DNA from: Gnetum montanum | Taxonomy: Eukaryota > Streptophyta > Gnetopsida > Gnetales > Gnetaceae | Reading direction: 5' to 3' | DNA length: 64,000 bases | Assembly: GCA_015680685.1 (NCBI GenBank) | Contig: MNCI01028444.1 | Coordinates: 216,877 to 280,876, forward strand | Shown here: positions 47,832-59,567 of the stretch, piece after piece | Layout of the letters: each line of letters begins with the position of its first letter | How positions within the stretch are numbered: position 1 is the stretch's first letter | Notes under the pieces: generated by a model | Seen by the model: the letters and a program-made list of their open reading frames with translations, nothing else | The model's database searches: none | Told to the model about the DNA's origin: nothing | Position numbers and translations under genes: made by a program

Positions 47832-47848
47832 CCTTCACTCAGATACCA
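47832..47848 (-). other. Primer-binding site of E3 (initiator-Met type)
   Basis: The minus strand reads TGGTATCTGAGTGAAGG, close to the plant consensus TGGTATCAGAGC, about ten bases from the LTR end. Confidence 0.8.
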
Positions 47849-47859
47849 ATCTAAAAAGG

Positions 47860-48816
47860 GTAGGGGGAAGGGGGTTACACCTCAATAGACCCCAATAGAA
47901 CCTAATCCACAACTTCCAAGCAAATTAAGCTTAGAAAGTAATACCAACACAATCAAATAGAGAAAATCTCCCTTATATTAATATAATTCTCAAAATACAT
48001 ATAAAATATAACAAAGATGAAGAGCCAAGCTCAATTCACAACTCTTCCAAGGATCTTAGAGGCCACACTTGTCCCCTCTCAATCCTTAATTGCTCACAAT
48101 GGAGCCCAAGCTCAACACAAGACACTTATAAGAGATTCTCTTTATCTCTCTCAAGTGATCTACCTTGCCTCTCACTTAACTTCCTTACACAAGCTCTCTT
48201 CCCTTAACTCTTAGAAGCTTTCTTTCCTACTCATGGTCAGGGTTATGCTCTTTCTTGCACCAACAATGGTAAATTACATCAATATTTATAAGCAACTGGA
48301 AGGTAAAAACCCTAGAAACCTTTTCTCAACTTAACTGGAAGTTCTTCAGATGTTTACCAAGCCTTCTCATCTTCTCCTCAACTATTTCCATCTTGGTTTG
48401 GCTATTTTCCAAATTGGAATGGGCATTTTCGGAGGTTTCCCCATGCATCTGGTTTGTCTCTAGCTTCATATAGATCTCTCCTATGAAAGCCTTGCTCTTG
48501 AGAGAGACATCTACTATTTTTGGTAGACATCTTCTATGGACTTGAGACGTCTTTACTTCTAGAAAGATGTCTATCTTTTTGGGGAGAATTCTATCCTGAA
48601 GTTGCCAAAAATAAAAATGCTTGTTTTGATGCCAAAAGCCTCCAGATGCCTCCCAACAAGTCCCCATAGATCCTAGAGCCTGCTAAACTCATCAAAATAA
48701 GCCAAAAACACCTCCAAATGTGCCAAAACATCCAAGAATCATCTGCAAAAAAATCAACTCAAAATAATAGATAACATGTAGGGTGGAACAAGGAAATCAG
48801 AAGATGTCTCCCTACA
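47860..48816 (-). repeat. 5' LTR of E3
   Basis: The minus strand begins TGTAGGGAGACATC. It aligns with 11148-12100. The left edge at 47860 is approximate because of a G-rich expansion. Confidence 0.85.
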
Positions 48817-51579
48817 CCATTGTGTGTACATATGATCTGAAAATTAGAAATTGGAAATTTTTAATACATCTAGGAAATCATAAAGGATTTGTTGGATAGT
48901 TACAAAGCCTCAACATATTTTTAAAGAAAGTTAAAAACATCATTGATATAATGCTCTAACTAGATAGGGTCAATTTGAAAAAAAGTAATCAATAGATTAT
49001 AATTAATAGTATTATTTAATTGAATGTAAGCTAAATATGGACACAATAAAAAAATATGTTCTTCATTTTCTATGCTTTGTTTTCATAGTCTACAAATACA
49101 CTTTTCCCTTAGTAAATTGATCCAATGACTTGCCTCAATAAGGAGATTATGGGAGTTCATTTTTGCTCTAATAATTTGATTCCTTAAATGAATAGGAATA
49201 GATAAGAATAGAATCTCTTAAGTATTAGATAACAAACTTTCTCTAACAGAATATAAATAAAGAATCTTTTTCCCTGATGTGTTCAACCGAACTCTAGCGA
49301 AGACTTTTTCTTTTATAGTTTTCTAGAAGAGCCTTTAGTTTAAATGAAGATCTTCTATTACAATATTCCATGACTAAAGCCATAATTTTCCTTGATGAAA
49401 CCATCCATTTTCTTTTGTAGCATTAATTATCTCCTTAGCATAATTAACTTCCTCTATGTAACTTAACTTTTGAGTATAGGTAATAAATTGACAGAGGGCT
49501 TCAATTTCAAGAGGAAGCAAATCTACTTCTAAAAGTAAGATATCATAGGAAGTTTGCATTTTTACTTGAAATTTACATATAAGAAACTATTTTTGAACAT
49601 GCTCTATTTTTTTCCAATTATGTGTGAAAAGAGAAGGTCCCCAATAAATACACCCATATAATAATACAGGTTGGACAAGACTATGAAAAAGTTTCCTTTT
49701 GATCTCCTATGCCAATTTGTTTTCTCTATAATTATTTCTCAAAGCAAATACAGCTCGCATGCCACTTGAAACCTTTTGAGCAATAAGGGTATTCCAACTG
49801 TAATTACTAGTAAATTCAACTCCCAAATATTTATAAGATTCATATATATCAAGTGTCTTTTCTCTAAGGAAAAAATTGTAATTTCTATTTCTAATACCAC
49901 AAACTAGAATTTTAGTCTTATCAATATTAGCTTTCATATTAGAATGGTTTTGGTAGTCATAAAGAATTTGAACTATATAATTTAATCCTGTAGTTGATTT
50001 TACAATCAAAGCCACATCATTTGCAAAGAGAAGCATGTTCAAAAATAATCCATTCATTGACATACCATGATGAAAGGCATTTTATATCCATTCCTACAAT
50101 TCATCTATGAATATGGTAGGGAACAAATAACAACCTTATTTAACTCCAACTTTTTTGTTGATAATTTTCCTTCTCTACTAAGATTATCATCAATAAGAAT
50201 GTTAACTATCTCATAGATTCTTTTAGCAATAGAAAAGAGATCTTGTAAAATGTTAATGTTATCCAATTTCTTCCAAAGTTTATCTCGAGCAAAAAAATCA
50301 TAAGCCTTGGAGAAATTAACAAAATAGATAAAAGTTGTATGTTTGGACATTTTTGTTTTCTCTACATAATAGCGCAAAGTTATTAGATAGTCTATAGTAG
50401 AATAATTACTCCTAAAGATAAATTGTGACTGAGCATGAAGACCTTGCATTTCTACCCATGAACTAATTTCTTTCTTCACAATAGTTTCCAAAAGCATAGT
50501 GAGAACTGAATTAATTACAATCAATTAGTAATTATCAAGATTTATACTAATGGACCATCCTCTTTAAGAAGCTCTACATATAATCCATTAACATTAGCAT
50601 CTTTTTAAGAAGATAATCTTTAAATTTTTGTAGAAACATTATCGAGGGATAAGTCAAGAACACTAGAGTTATCTTGCATAGTCGGGGAAGCCTCTTGATT
50701 AAAAAGGTCATTGAAGAAATTTTGAATAGTAGATAAGAAAAAATTCCAACCATGTTGTTGTCTATTTTGGAATAAATTCCAAAAGCCCTTTGGACTTAAG
50801 TGAAGCTCACGAATCATTCGTTTTTGCTCTTCATTAATGAACTTTCTTTTTTAAAATAAATAAGCTTTCAATAATTCTTCAACATTGAAACATTAAAATG
50901 TGAAGCTATAACATCTTTATGAGCTATCAAATAGTCCACATCAAACTAAGGTTTTCTACAAGCAGGTCTCTTTTTAATTTGCACTTGAGCAATTGTAGAT
51001 AAAAGAGTATTGGTCAAATCTACCTCATTGTCATTTTGACCATCATATTAGTCACTCTTGTTTGAAAATTCTAATAAAGGTCTTTTGTGAGACAATGAGT
51101 TTTGCATTTCTTGTAATGAATATGACAAATTAAAGCAAGAATAGTGAACTTCAGGTAATCATGAGGAGATTTTGGAAGTTTTTCTCCCACTTGAAAGTTT
51201 TTCATGGCATTCATATTGTCATGAGAAGATAAGAGAAGTTCAATGTACGAGTTACCTTGGTTCCTAGTAAAGGTGAAATGAGAGAAGGAAGGAAATTTTT
51301 TGATGCCATTAACGATTAAAAAATTAATGAAATGATCCCACTCTAAGAAATGAATACCCCTATGATTTGTATTATAATCAACAAATGATCTTTTGTAAAC
51401 TAAATAAAGCTTTTCACTAAATTTTAATTGAGAATTCCAAATAAGCCTTTAAATATGACTTTATCCAACATGAGCATTAAAATCTCCACAAAGAAAAACT
51501 TTACCAAGCCTAGAGAACTTTGCAACATCTTGACCTAAGTATTGAAAAGGATGCTCTTGTGAAAGATTAGCAAGAATTG
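48817..51579 (-). pseudogene. LINE (non-LTR retrotransposon), endonuclease plus reverse transcriptase, decayed
   Basis: Minus strand, 5' to 3'. The endonuclease C-terminal part reads GKVFLCGDFNAHVG (the GDFN motif of APE-type LINE endonucleases), then FSHFTFTRNQGNSYIELLLS and PKSPHDYLKF. A linker follows, then RT with HAQSQFIFRSNYSTIDYL, FIYFVNFSKAYDFF (block A, usual F.DFSKAYD), and GLFLNMLLFANDVALI (block C; usual FADD is FAND, so a catalytic Asp is lost), then KTKILVCG and YKYLGVEF. Near 49110-49030 is ENEEHIFLLCPYL, the C-terminal zinc-type domain. The 5' end is cut at 51580 by an LTR and the 3' end at 48816 by E3. Several frameshifts and stops. Confidence 0.9.
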
Positions 51580-52277
51580 TGATGAACTACGATATCGGAA
51601 CCACGATATTGGGTCTACGATATCGAAGCCTACCAAGTGATATTGAACATCTAATATCATGACTTGTCTAGTTGCCTATAAATAAGAGGCAAGCACACTT
51701 AGCTTTGGCATTAGTTTCTTAGTTCCTTACCTAAACTCTTGTAGTTTTCCCTTTCCAAAGTTAGAATTATTTCTAAGTGCCCGCAGTAGGAGTCATAAAG
51801 TGAACAGATCTTTATTTGAGCATTGTGTACCTGAGCACACCTTGTGTCTAGAAATAAAGACAAACTTTGTGATAAACCTTGTAGCATTCAAAATAGCTTA
51901 TTTATTACATTTAATGTTAATTACAGTTATTTAATGCTTTCATTAGTTAATTGGTGTTACTTATATTAACTTGTTAATTTTCACAAGTAAGCACACTTAG
52001 TACAACCACTTCAGGCATACACAAAACACTTGGTAACCCAATAACGATTAGCGTTTGGTAATCCCAGTAGTGTTACACTAGTTCAGGATGTGTATGGAGA
52101 GTGGGAACAAATGCTGGTGTTAGGACTAGTTAGAACCTAGAAGATTAGTTAAATTAAATTAATTACTTAATTGTTTCACTTCTCCCTTTTAGCACCAGGA
52201 CATAAACATAAAAAGCACAAAAATCATATACCTCAAGTTTACTTAAGTATACAATCGTGCCATATGAGTAAGCTTGG
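51580..52277 (+). repeat. Truncated Athila-family LTR with GATATC palindromes
   Basis: Begins TGATGAACTACGATATCGG and has TATAAATA at 51677-51684. Its U3 contains five CGATATCG-type words (51590-51655). It aligns with 57819-58672 but lacks the last ~150 bases, where the next LTR begins. Confidence 0.75.
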
Positions 52278-53152
52278 TGATGAAGTGCTAAACAGTCAAT
52301 GAGTCAACTAGGCCACATATACCGGGCCTCATATACGCGGCCACGTCGACACGGCCTCGTCGATGCATCCCTCCATGAATAGACGTGGCCTCGTTTACGT
52401 GGAGCCTATTTTAGCCTATAAATAAGTGGCCCTCCGCCACACTTAGGTATCTTTCGAGTAGTTGTAGCAAAGCCCTTGTAGTTTGTTTATGTAGGAGTTA
52501 GACTATTTTCCCAAGTGCATGCCCGCAATGTAATGCTTGTAATTGTATGACACCTTTATTCAAGTGTAACATACTTGGACGTGCACATGACCAAAAATAA
52601 AGATCAAGATTACTTCATCATTGCAGCATTCACTTAGTTTTAACTGTTTAATTATTATTGTTATTTATTCTTTTCTTAGTTAATATTTCTTTACCATCAT
52701 TTACTATTCTTGTTATTAACTACGGAATGAGTACGACTTAATCACGAGCATTTAAGTGTGACTACTTAGTAACCTAGTAGCGTACCTAGGATCTACGCTT
52801 GGTAATCCCAGTAGTAGTCGTGCACAAGGTCCAAGATGTGTATAGATGATTAAGGAACGGATGCTCATCGCACTTAGGCTAGCTTAGACTTCATTTCCTA
52901 TTGCTTATTAGTTTAATCAAGATTATTTTCCATTGTCTCTAGGAGTAGCACTAGTTTAGGATCATATCATACGCCTCACTCTGGTCTAAACCATATGTGA
53001 CAAAGCAAATACTAGTCCAGGTGGGAAGACAGCAAACTGCAATCAACGTGTAACTATCTAGATACCACAACTAGCCTATCCACGGAGTTCGACTAGATCA
53101 TGCGTGAATGCTCGTATTCATATGGTTGAGTGTGGGGGTACCTCGCCACTCA
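52278..53152 (+). repeat. 5' LTR of gag-only element A2
   Basis: Begins TGATGAAGTG and ends GCCACTCA. TATAAATA at 52417-52424 is preceded by a run of GGCC-containing words (CACGTCGACACGGCCTCGTC, ACGTGGCCTCGTTTACGTGG). The R/U5 landmarks match 58700-59419. Confidence 0.85.
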
Positions 53153-53156
53153 TCAT

Positions 53157-53174
53157 TGGCACCGTTGCCAGGGA
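53157..53174 (+). other. Primer-binding site of A2 (tRNA-Asp type)
   Basis: TGGCACCGTTGCCAGGGA, two changes from the Athila PBS. Confidence 0.9.
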
Positions 53175-53282
53175 CGGTGCTAGTTATCTAGATTAGTTAT
53201 ATCATACAAGATCACTGTAACAAGTATTAACAATATATCCTTTAGAAAAGAAATTAAATTAAGTCGCACACAATTCACAATA

Positions 53283-55220
53283 ATGTCTCTCTCACAAGAC
53301 TATGACAACGTAACAACTAGTAGGGTAACTCATTGGAGAACCAACAAATTATATGATAATGAAGATGAAGTTTGGAGTACCCAATTTGATGTAGGGGTCT
53401 CTTATGAGCATCAACACAAACAACATCATCCGAACTCATAACTGCATAACATACCTAGTGACAATAAACTCCTATTGGATACTACTAGCTTAACAGAAAT
53501 ACAAGAGGCTATTCAAATAGCTCGCAAGCATCGTAAGGAAAGTTGTCTACCTGTGCTTGATTTAAACAACTTTTCCAAGTTTTCAAGAGGCTATGATTTA
53601 GATTTGCAACAACATTTACAAGCCTTCTATAATGCCTATACATGGAACAATATTGATAATGGGTGGAAAAAACTTAAGCTCTTTCCTCTGACACTCATTG
53701 GCCAAGCAAAAGTATGGTATAGGTCGTTAAAACCAAAATCAATTCGACGTTGGCTGACAATGGTAGAACTTTTCAATGAAAGATATCAAACCTATGCGAG
53801 AGTGTCAACCTTCAGGAGACAAATCCAAGAATGGAAACAAGCATAACATGAACCCTTGGACATGGCCTTAGAAAGATATTATGCACTATTAAAAAACTGC
53901 CTAGGCCATGGGTTCTCTGAGGAGAGGCTAATGTACCATATCATAGATGGACTCTGTAATGAAACAAGGGAGACCCTAGGGATGTACGCCCGAGGTCAAC
54001 TATATGAGCTATGAACCCATCAACTCCAAGAGCTTATTAAGCAGGTAGCAAAAGAAGAAGGAGAAATAGCCAAATGGGAGAATGTTGAAAGTTCTCAACA
54101 GGACCAAAATCTCAACTTAACAAGGGTCCGTGATCATGAAGAGGAGAAATCCACTCACTTCAAGGAGGTGGAATCATCTTTTCCAATCCTACAATCACTA
54201 GATGAAATTGAGGCAAAGATCAATAAGATGACAAACTGGGTACATGGAAGATGTGGAGAATATGTCAACATTATTAGAGAATGAACTATGCCAAATCAAG
54301 AAATAGGACAGGACACCACACGACAATCAGAAAGAAGGGTTGAAGAGAATAAGGATAAGAACTCAACTGCTAATCATACGTATCAATGTAATATTTTCTT
54401 GTACGATCACCCCAAAGGTCAATGTCCAATCTTGTCACATTTACATGAGCATTGGAAAGGAACGTTGCATCCAGAATTTGTACAAATATACTGTGTCCAA
54501 CCACAGTGGAAAAAACCTCAGTCGTGGGGGAGGCCACCGCCAACTAGCCCATACCCTTTGTATGTCCCAGCGCCAAATGCTTATTATGTTCAACACCCTA
54601 TTTCTCCAACAAGATTAGCATCCTCTACCTCACCTCATCATTATCATTCTCCCAAGTACTATCCACCCATGTCCTCTCCAACAAGATCACCACCTCATAT
54701 GCCTTACACTTCTCCTCAACCTCAATATTCTCATACTTCACCCCCTTCTACATCACCGCCAACTATGCCAAAAGATTTTGCACCACAGCACCAACCCGCA
54801 AATGTTACTTGTGTTGTTACTGTCAATAGTAGTGGAGGTCTTTCACAACATTGAAGACGTCCCTTCTTTAGACATGACCGTCAAAAGGGACACCACAATT
54901 TAGAAACCACTACATCTGCCAACTCAGCACAAATCCAACATTGTGGTGCATCTTCCTCTTCAAACCTAACACCTCATGTTACCTTATCAAGGCCACCACT
55001 GAATACTCCAACAACCATGGGGCCCAATGAATATTGCCACATGGGGAGACATGTTGATCCTTGCATACCATCTTACGATCACAAGTACCATAGTGGGTCA
55101 ACTCCTTATAAATTAACCACATCTTATAACTTTCCCAACTATGTCAACTCTAATCAAGTGTGTGAACCCCAATGGGGCAAGTATGATCAGGTTCCAATAT
55201 TTCCAACATGAAAGGATCCT
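53283..55220 (+). pseudogene. gag: A2 gag polyprotein, least decayed copy
   Basis: Opens at ATG 53283 (MSLSQDYDNV, then DVGVSYEH). Retrotrans_gag core in the open frame 53475-53846: TEIQEAIQIARKHRKES, VLDLNNFSKF, LQQHLQAFYNAY, LKLFPLTLIGQAKVWYRSLK, FNERYQTYARVS. After a TAG come LERYYALLKNCLGHGF and IIDGLCNETRETLGMYARGQ. A charged linker leads to the 188-codon frame 54288-54854 with CNIFLYDHPKGQCPI and a tail very rich in Pro, Ser, Tyr and His. The tail continues with CEPQWGKYDQVPIF to a stop near 55210. Only about five stops separate it from an open frame. It would be an RNA-packaging protein. No protease or pol follows. Confidence 0.85.
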
Positions 55221-56636
55221 AACCTTCCATTTATTAATTCTAGCCATGCTCAACCATTTTGCTATAGGGGGTATCCTCCATTCTGACAACATAGAATTAA
55301 TAAATATTTTTCTATTTCTTTAATTTTTCAACTTTTTTTTTTCCAATTTTTCACCTCTTATTTTATTGTTTTATTTATTTTTCTTTTTATCTTTTTATGA
55401 GTAATCTCCTCTATGAATAAAACACTCATTTGACTCATTGGTTGAGGTGTTATTCTATGCTATCAAGTCTCAGGTGACTAATTATTTGAACAATGAGCCC
55501 ATCACATCCACCCAACCATTCTATTAATAAGAGGTTCTACTCTGGGTACGATGATATTCTTGACATCATTAAAACTTAAAGTATTTTTGTGCTCATTATG
55601 CCTAAAGTGAAAAATGATGGACTAAGAGGGAATGGCCAAGGTGTGACATCAAGGGAACTTGTGGATTCTTTTTGGTGACATCTATGGGTGCTATCATGAG
55701 GCTGGTTGTACTAAGATCCTTGTAGATCTAATGAAAAATGGGAGTAAGAGTATTAAAGACACCCAATAAAGAACCTAACGCTATTCTAGGGGGTCCCATT
55801 AAAAAGAGATGCACCCATGCCTAAAGGTAGGTGGCTTCTCTAGATTAGGATTACTTCAAAAAAAAAAAGAGTGTGCCAAAGTGGCCAAACAAAAAAGTAT
55901 GTCGTAAAGAAATTCCAAGTCACTCCTCCCTTGCAAAAAACGCCAAGTGATCATACACCTTGTTGTCATGGCACTCTTATGGTTGTCCATCATCGAATGA
56001 AACAATGCAATGTCATTGATCAGAGAAATAGACTTGGTCTTAATTTTGGAGCGATAGGCTAATGACACATTAATCATGCCCTACACTCAAGATTCATTGT
56101 TCCCTGAGTCAGTTACCTCATGTCCCAATCTCTGCAATCCCTTCTCTGATTCATCCCATCTCATTGTTCATGTATTTGTGACTTGTGTCTTGTGTAGCAT
56201 TGAATTCATACCTCATCACAGTGGTATCTACATGTGTGTGTTTTGTTGCATCAGTATAGATTACATTTAACCCTTCTAGTGCCTACAGACATTTTAAGGT
56301 GTGGTTACGTAAGGGCATTATAGGTTAGAACCTACTTTGGGGTCCACTTGCGTAACTTTTTTAATTTGTACTTGTTGCACACCACCACATCATCTTATAC
56401 CCTCCAAGTACTTCATTGCCAAATCTATTCTTTTCTTTGTCATCATTTTATCAAAAGTTCCTCAAAACTAGGTCCGACATTAAACTTTTAGGGCAACTTC
56501 CTTGAAAACTTTCTCTAACTCTAAAATCATACTAAGTAAAGAATTCAACATTTATTAAAGGAAATGAGTAATGTATGAAATCATTGAACTTTTTTCAATA
56601 AATTTACTAATAATTGATCTTTGTATGATTATAGAT
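55221..56636 (+). other. Non-coding interior of A2
   Basis: T-rich stretch (55310-55400), then blocks shared with A1 (see 7481-9714). Apparent ORFs are short and not conserved. It ends 'ttgtatgattatag', acceptor-like, just before ATG 56637. Confidence 0.55.
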
Positions 56637-57170
56637 GGCCCCTAAAAGAAGACAACAAGAAGGACCTTCTCAAGGTGCATCTGAACGACCTAGGGCAGGT
56701 AGAGGCCAAGGACCTCATGCAAAACATGCAAAGTAGAAGGCACAATCATTTAGCATCCATCATGGAACTCCTGTTACTGCATAATCTATCCAAGCAAAAG
56801 GAGGAGAGGTCAAGGCCCGAGCCTATGAAGAGGAATGACGACTATTTGCAGCATGGATGTCAAGGCCAATCAAGTATTTCCATAGTTGTCGTGCCCATGG
56901 GAAATGATGACTCCATCAAACATTAGAACATCAGCATGGATGGCTCATAATCCTCAGATAGAAGAGAATAAGTGTGAGGTGCTTCTTCAATGGTATCAAT
57001 CTCAGAAGCCTGATGCACAGGAAAAAGGAAAGGCATCCATGGAGGAGCCACCACTACCGGGAATCCCATGACTTCCACAAGTTTTATCTTTTGTGTCTAT
57101 GTCCAAATTTTGTTTAATTCTCCACTACGACATGAATAAATTCCTAGTCAGTCAATAATCCCATACCTAT
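56637..57170 (+). pseudogene. A2 downstream ORF (possible Athila third ORF)
   Basis: Starts MAPKRRQQEGPSQGASERPR, basic, then RAYEEEQRLFAAWMSRPIKY with Gln codons turned to stops. In another frame it ends AQEKGKASMEEPPLPG. The ending also occurs on the minus strand at 57527-57640 (AQEKGKTPMEEPPLP), so it is a real family protein. A MAPK(R/K)R start with an EEAQ.R.....R motif recalls the putative plant transposon / Athila downstream ORF, but this is a weak match by eye. A purine/pyrimidine splice-acceptor-like TATAG stands before the ATG. Confidence 0.5.
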
Positions 57171-57179
57171 CCACTATTT

Positions 57180-57818
57180 ATGGGATGCAATATCGCATGG
57201 GTCGCGATATCGCATCCGCCATGATATCGCGTACGCGATATTGCGACTGATGTGATATTGTGGCTATGATATCACATATGCGATATCGCAGCCACTATGA
57301 TGTTACAGAAGTGATATCATAGCCAGCAAATTCATAAGTCATCATACCCCCACGACTAAATGAAAACTTGTCCTTGAGTTACAGAGAGAACAAGCTCCAT
57401 TGATTACATAGTGGATAGGTATGAGATTATTGACTAACTAGAATGGATTCATGCCACAGTGTGGAGTCAGATAAAAATTGAGACACAACACAAAAGAAAA
57501 TCCTATGATTACAAAATTAGTGGAACTCATGTAGTTCTTGGTAGCGGTGGCTCCTCCATAGGTGTCTTTCCCTTTTCTTGTGCTCCAGGTCTTGGGATTT
57601 GATGGCGTTGAAGTATAGCCTGGAGTTTCTCCTCTAATAAGGCCCTGAGTGCCTTGGCACATGTGTAAGTTTGCACCTGTGTTATAAAGGCATCCCAGTA
57701 AGCCTTCTCTTTTTCTTTCACCACCCTTTTATTCTCTGTTAACATTTTATTAAGTTGCTTGATTCTAAAGGTGTCCAGCTAGTTCTAAGCAACCTTTGGC
57801 CCTGTGCCATAGAATGGA
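57180..57818 (-). mobile_element. Inverted fragment: 3' interior plus start of the LTR of a sister element
   Basis: Minus strand: an open stretch FRIKQLNKMLTENKRVVKEK (coiled-coil-like), YWDAFITQVQTYTCAKALRA, then AQEKGKTPMEEPPLP (57780-57527), a polypurine-like GTGGGGGTA, then an LTR start TGATGACTTATGAATTTGCT at 57344 running to 57180 through a dense GATATC array. It is in opposite orientation to its neighbours. 57405-57620 is the inverted partner of 56950-57170. Confidence 0.7.
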
Positions 57819-58672
57819 TGATGAACCATGAATTTCTTGGCTATGATATCACTGCTATGATATCACATCCGTGATATCACATGGGTCACGATATCGCATC
57901 CGCCACGATATCGTGTACACGATGTATCATACACGATATCGCAGCATGCCGCCAAATCTATAAATAAGAGGCGGCTCTCCCTTCTTTCTCCATCTAGATT
58001 TAGACCTTAGCCAAACTCTTGTAATTTTTCCATTCCAGAGTTAGAGTAATTTCCATGTGCCCGCAGTAAGAGTCCCAAAGTGAACGGATCTTTATTTGAA
58101 CAAATATTGTACCTAAGCACAAGCTTGGGTACGGAGATAAAGACAAACTTTTGGATAAACCTTTCAATGCATAGACTAAGATAATTAGGACTTTAATTAT
58201 TATAATGTTTAAATGCTTTATTAGTTAATTAAATCTCTCTCAACCCTTAACTCCTAGTTAAGTGCATTCAGTACGACCGCTTTGAGCACGTGCATTACGC
58301 TTGGTAATCCCAGCAACGAATAGCGTTTGGTAATCCTAGAAGGTTGCATTAGTTTAGGGTGTGAATAGCAAGTGGGAATGGATACTGATGCTAGGCATTA
58401 AAACCTAGTTAGTTAAAGTTAGTTACTTAGTCTCTTCACCCTTTCCCTCATTAGCATAGGCGATAAAACATAAAATATATAAAAATCATATACCTCAAAC
58501 TTACTTAACCATACAACCATGAAAAATACAAGTAAGTCTAGGAAGACAACAAACGATTAACCTTAAGTGTTCCATAAGGCGTGTAGGCACTTAGTCTATG
58601 GAGTTCGACCAGATCGTACATGTAACACTCGTATTCGTATGGTTGAGTCTAGGGGTACCTCACCACTCCAGT
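57819..58672 (+). repeat. Athila-family LTR with GATATC palindrome array
   Basis: Begins TGATGAACCATGAATTTCTT and ends CACCACTCCA. About eight GATATC words at 57844-57950, many as CGATATCG, precede TATAAATA (57959-57966). It is directly followed by another LTR. Confidence 0.75.
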
Positions 58673-59419
58673 AACTAATTTTACCATTTTCTATAAACAA
58701 GAGGCATCTTTCCTTGTTCTAGCATCTAGTTCTTAGTCCCTTAGCGAAACTCTAGCAGTTTTATCCCTCCAGAGATAGAATTATTTTCCAATGTATGCCT
58801 GAAGTGTGGTGATTGTAATTGTACAGCATCCTTATTCGAGTGTGACATACTTGGACATGCACATGACCAGAAATAAAGATTGAGATTACTTCATCATTGC
58901 AGTATTCACTTAGATTAATTATTTATTTAATTATTATTTACTTCTTTCCTAGTTAATATCCTCTCACCCTTATCTCATGTTAAAACGTGGAATGAGTATG
59001 ACTTGATTACTAGCATTTAAGTGTGACTACTTGGTAACCTAGTAGCATACCTAGGATCTACGCTTGGTAATCCCAGTGGTAGTCATGCATGAAGTCCAAG
59101 ATGTGTATGGATAATCAGGGAATGGATGCTCATCGCACTTAGGCTAGATTAGATTATCTTACCCTCTCTCTTCTAGATTAGTTAATATTACTTTCCATTG
59201 CCTTAAGGAGTAGCATTAGATTAGAAACCACATCATACACCTCACTTTCGACTAAACCATACATGACAAAGATAATACTAGTCCAGGTGGGAAGATAGCG
59301 AACTACGACCTAAGGCTAACTGTCTAGATGCCACAACTAGTCCATCTATGGAGTTCGACCGAATCATGCGTGTAATGCTCATATTCGTATGGTTGAGTGT
59401 AGGGGTACCTCGCCACTCA
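58673..59419 (+). repeat. LTR of element E6, lacking most of U3
   Basis: It starts close to a TATA-like 'ttctataaacaag' (58693) and ends CGCCACTCA. R/U5 is nearly colinear with 52430-53152. The palindrome array seen in sister LTRs is missing. Confidence 0.75.
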
Positions 59420-59423
59420 TCAT

Positions 59424-59441
59424 TGGCACTGTTGCTAGGGA
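59424..59441 (+). other. Primer-binding site of E6 (tRNA-Asp type)
   Basis: TGGCACTGTTGCTAGGGA, two to three C-to-T type changes from the Athila form. Confidence 0.85.
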
Positions 59442-59567
59442 CTATGTTGTTTGTGCGCTAAGTAGAACATAGGAAATCATCCACATCATTGGGAAGCTTA
59501 AACAAACCCTTAGGGTTAATCAAAAGAAATTTTAAACAACGATCAATAGCACACCGACAAGATAACA

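Noticed and set aside
55856-56077. Overlapping ORFs on both strands near 55.9 kb
   Set aside because: Non-coding A2 interior; not conserved in A1.
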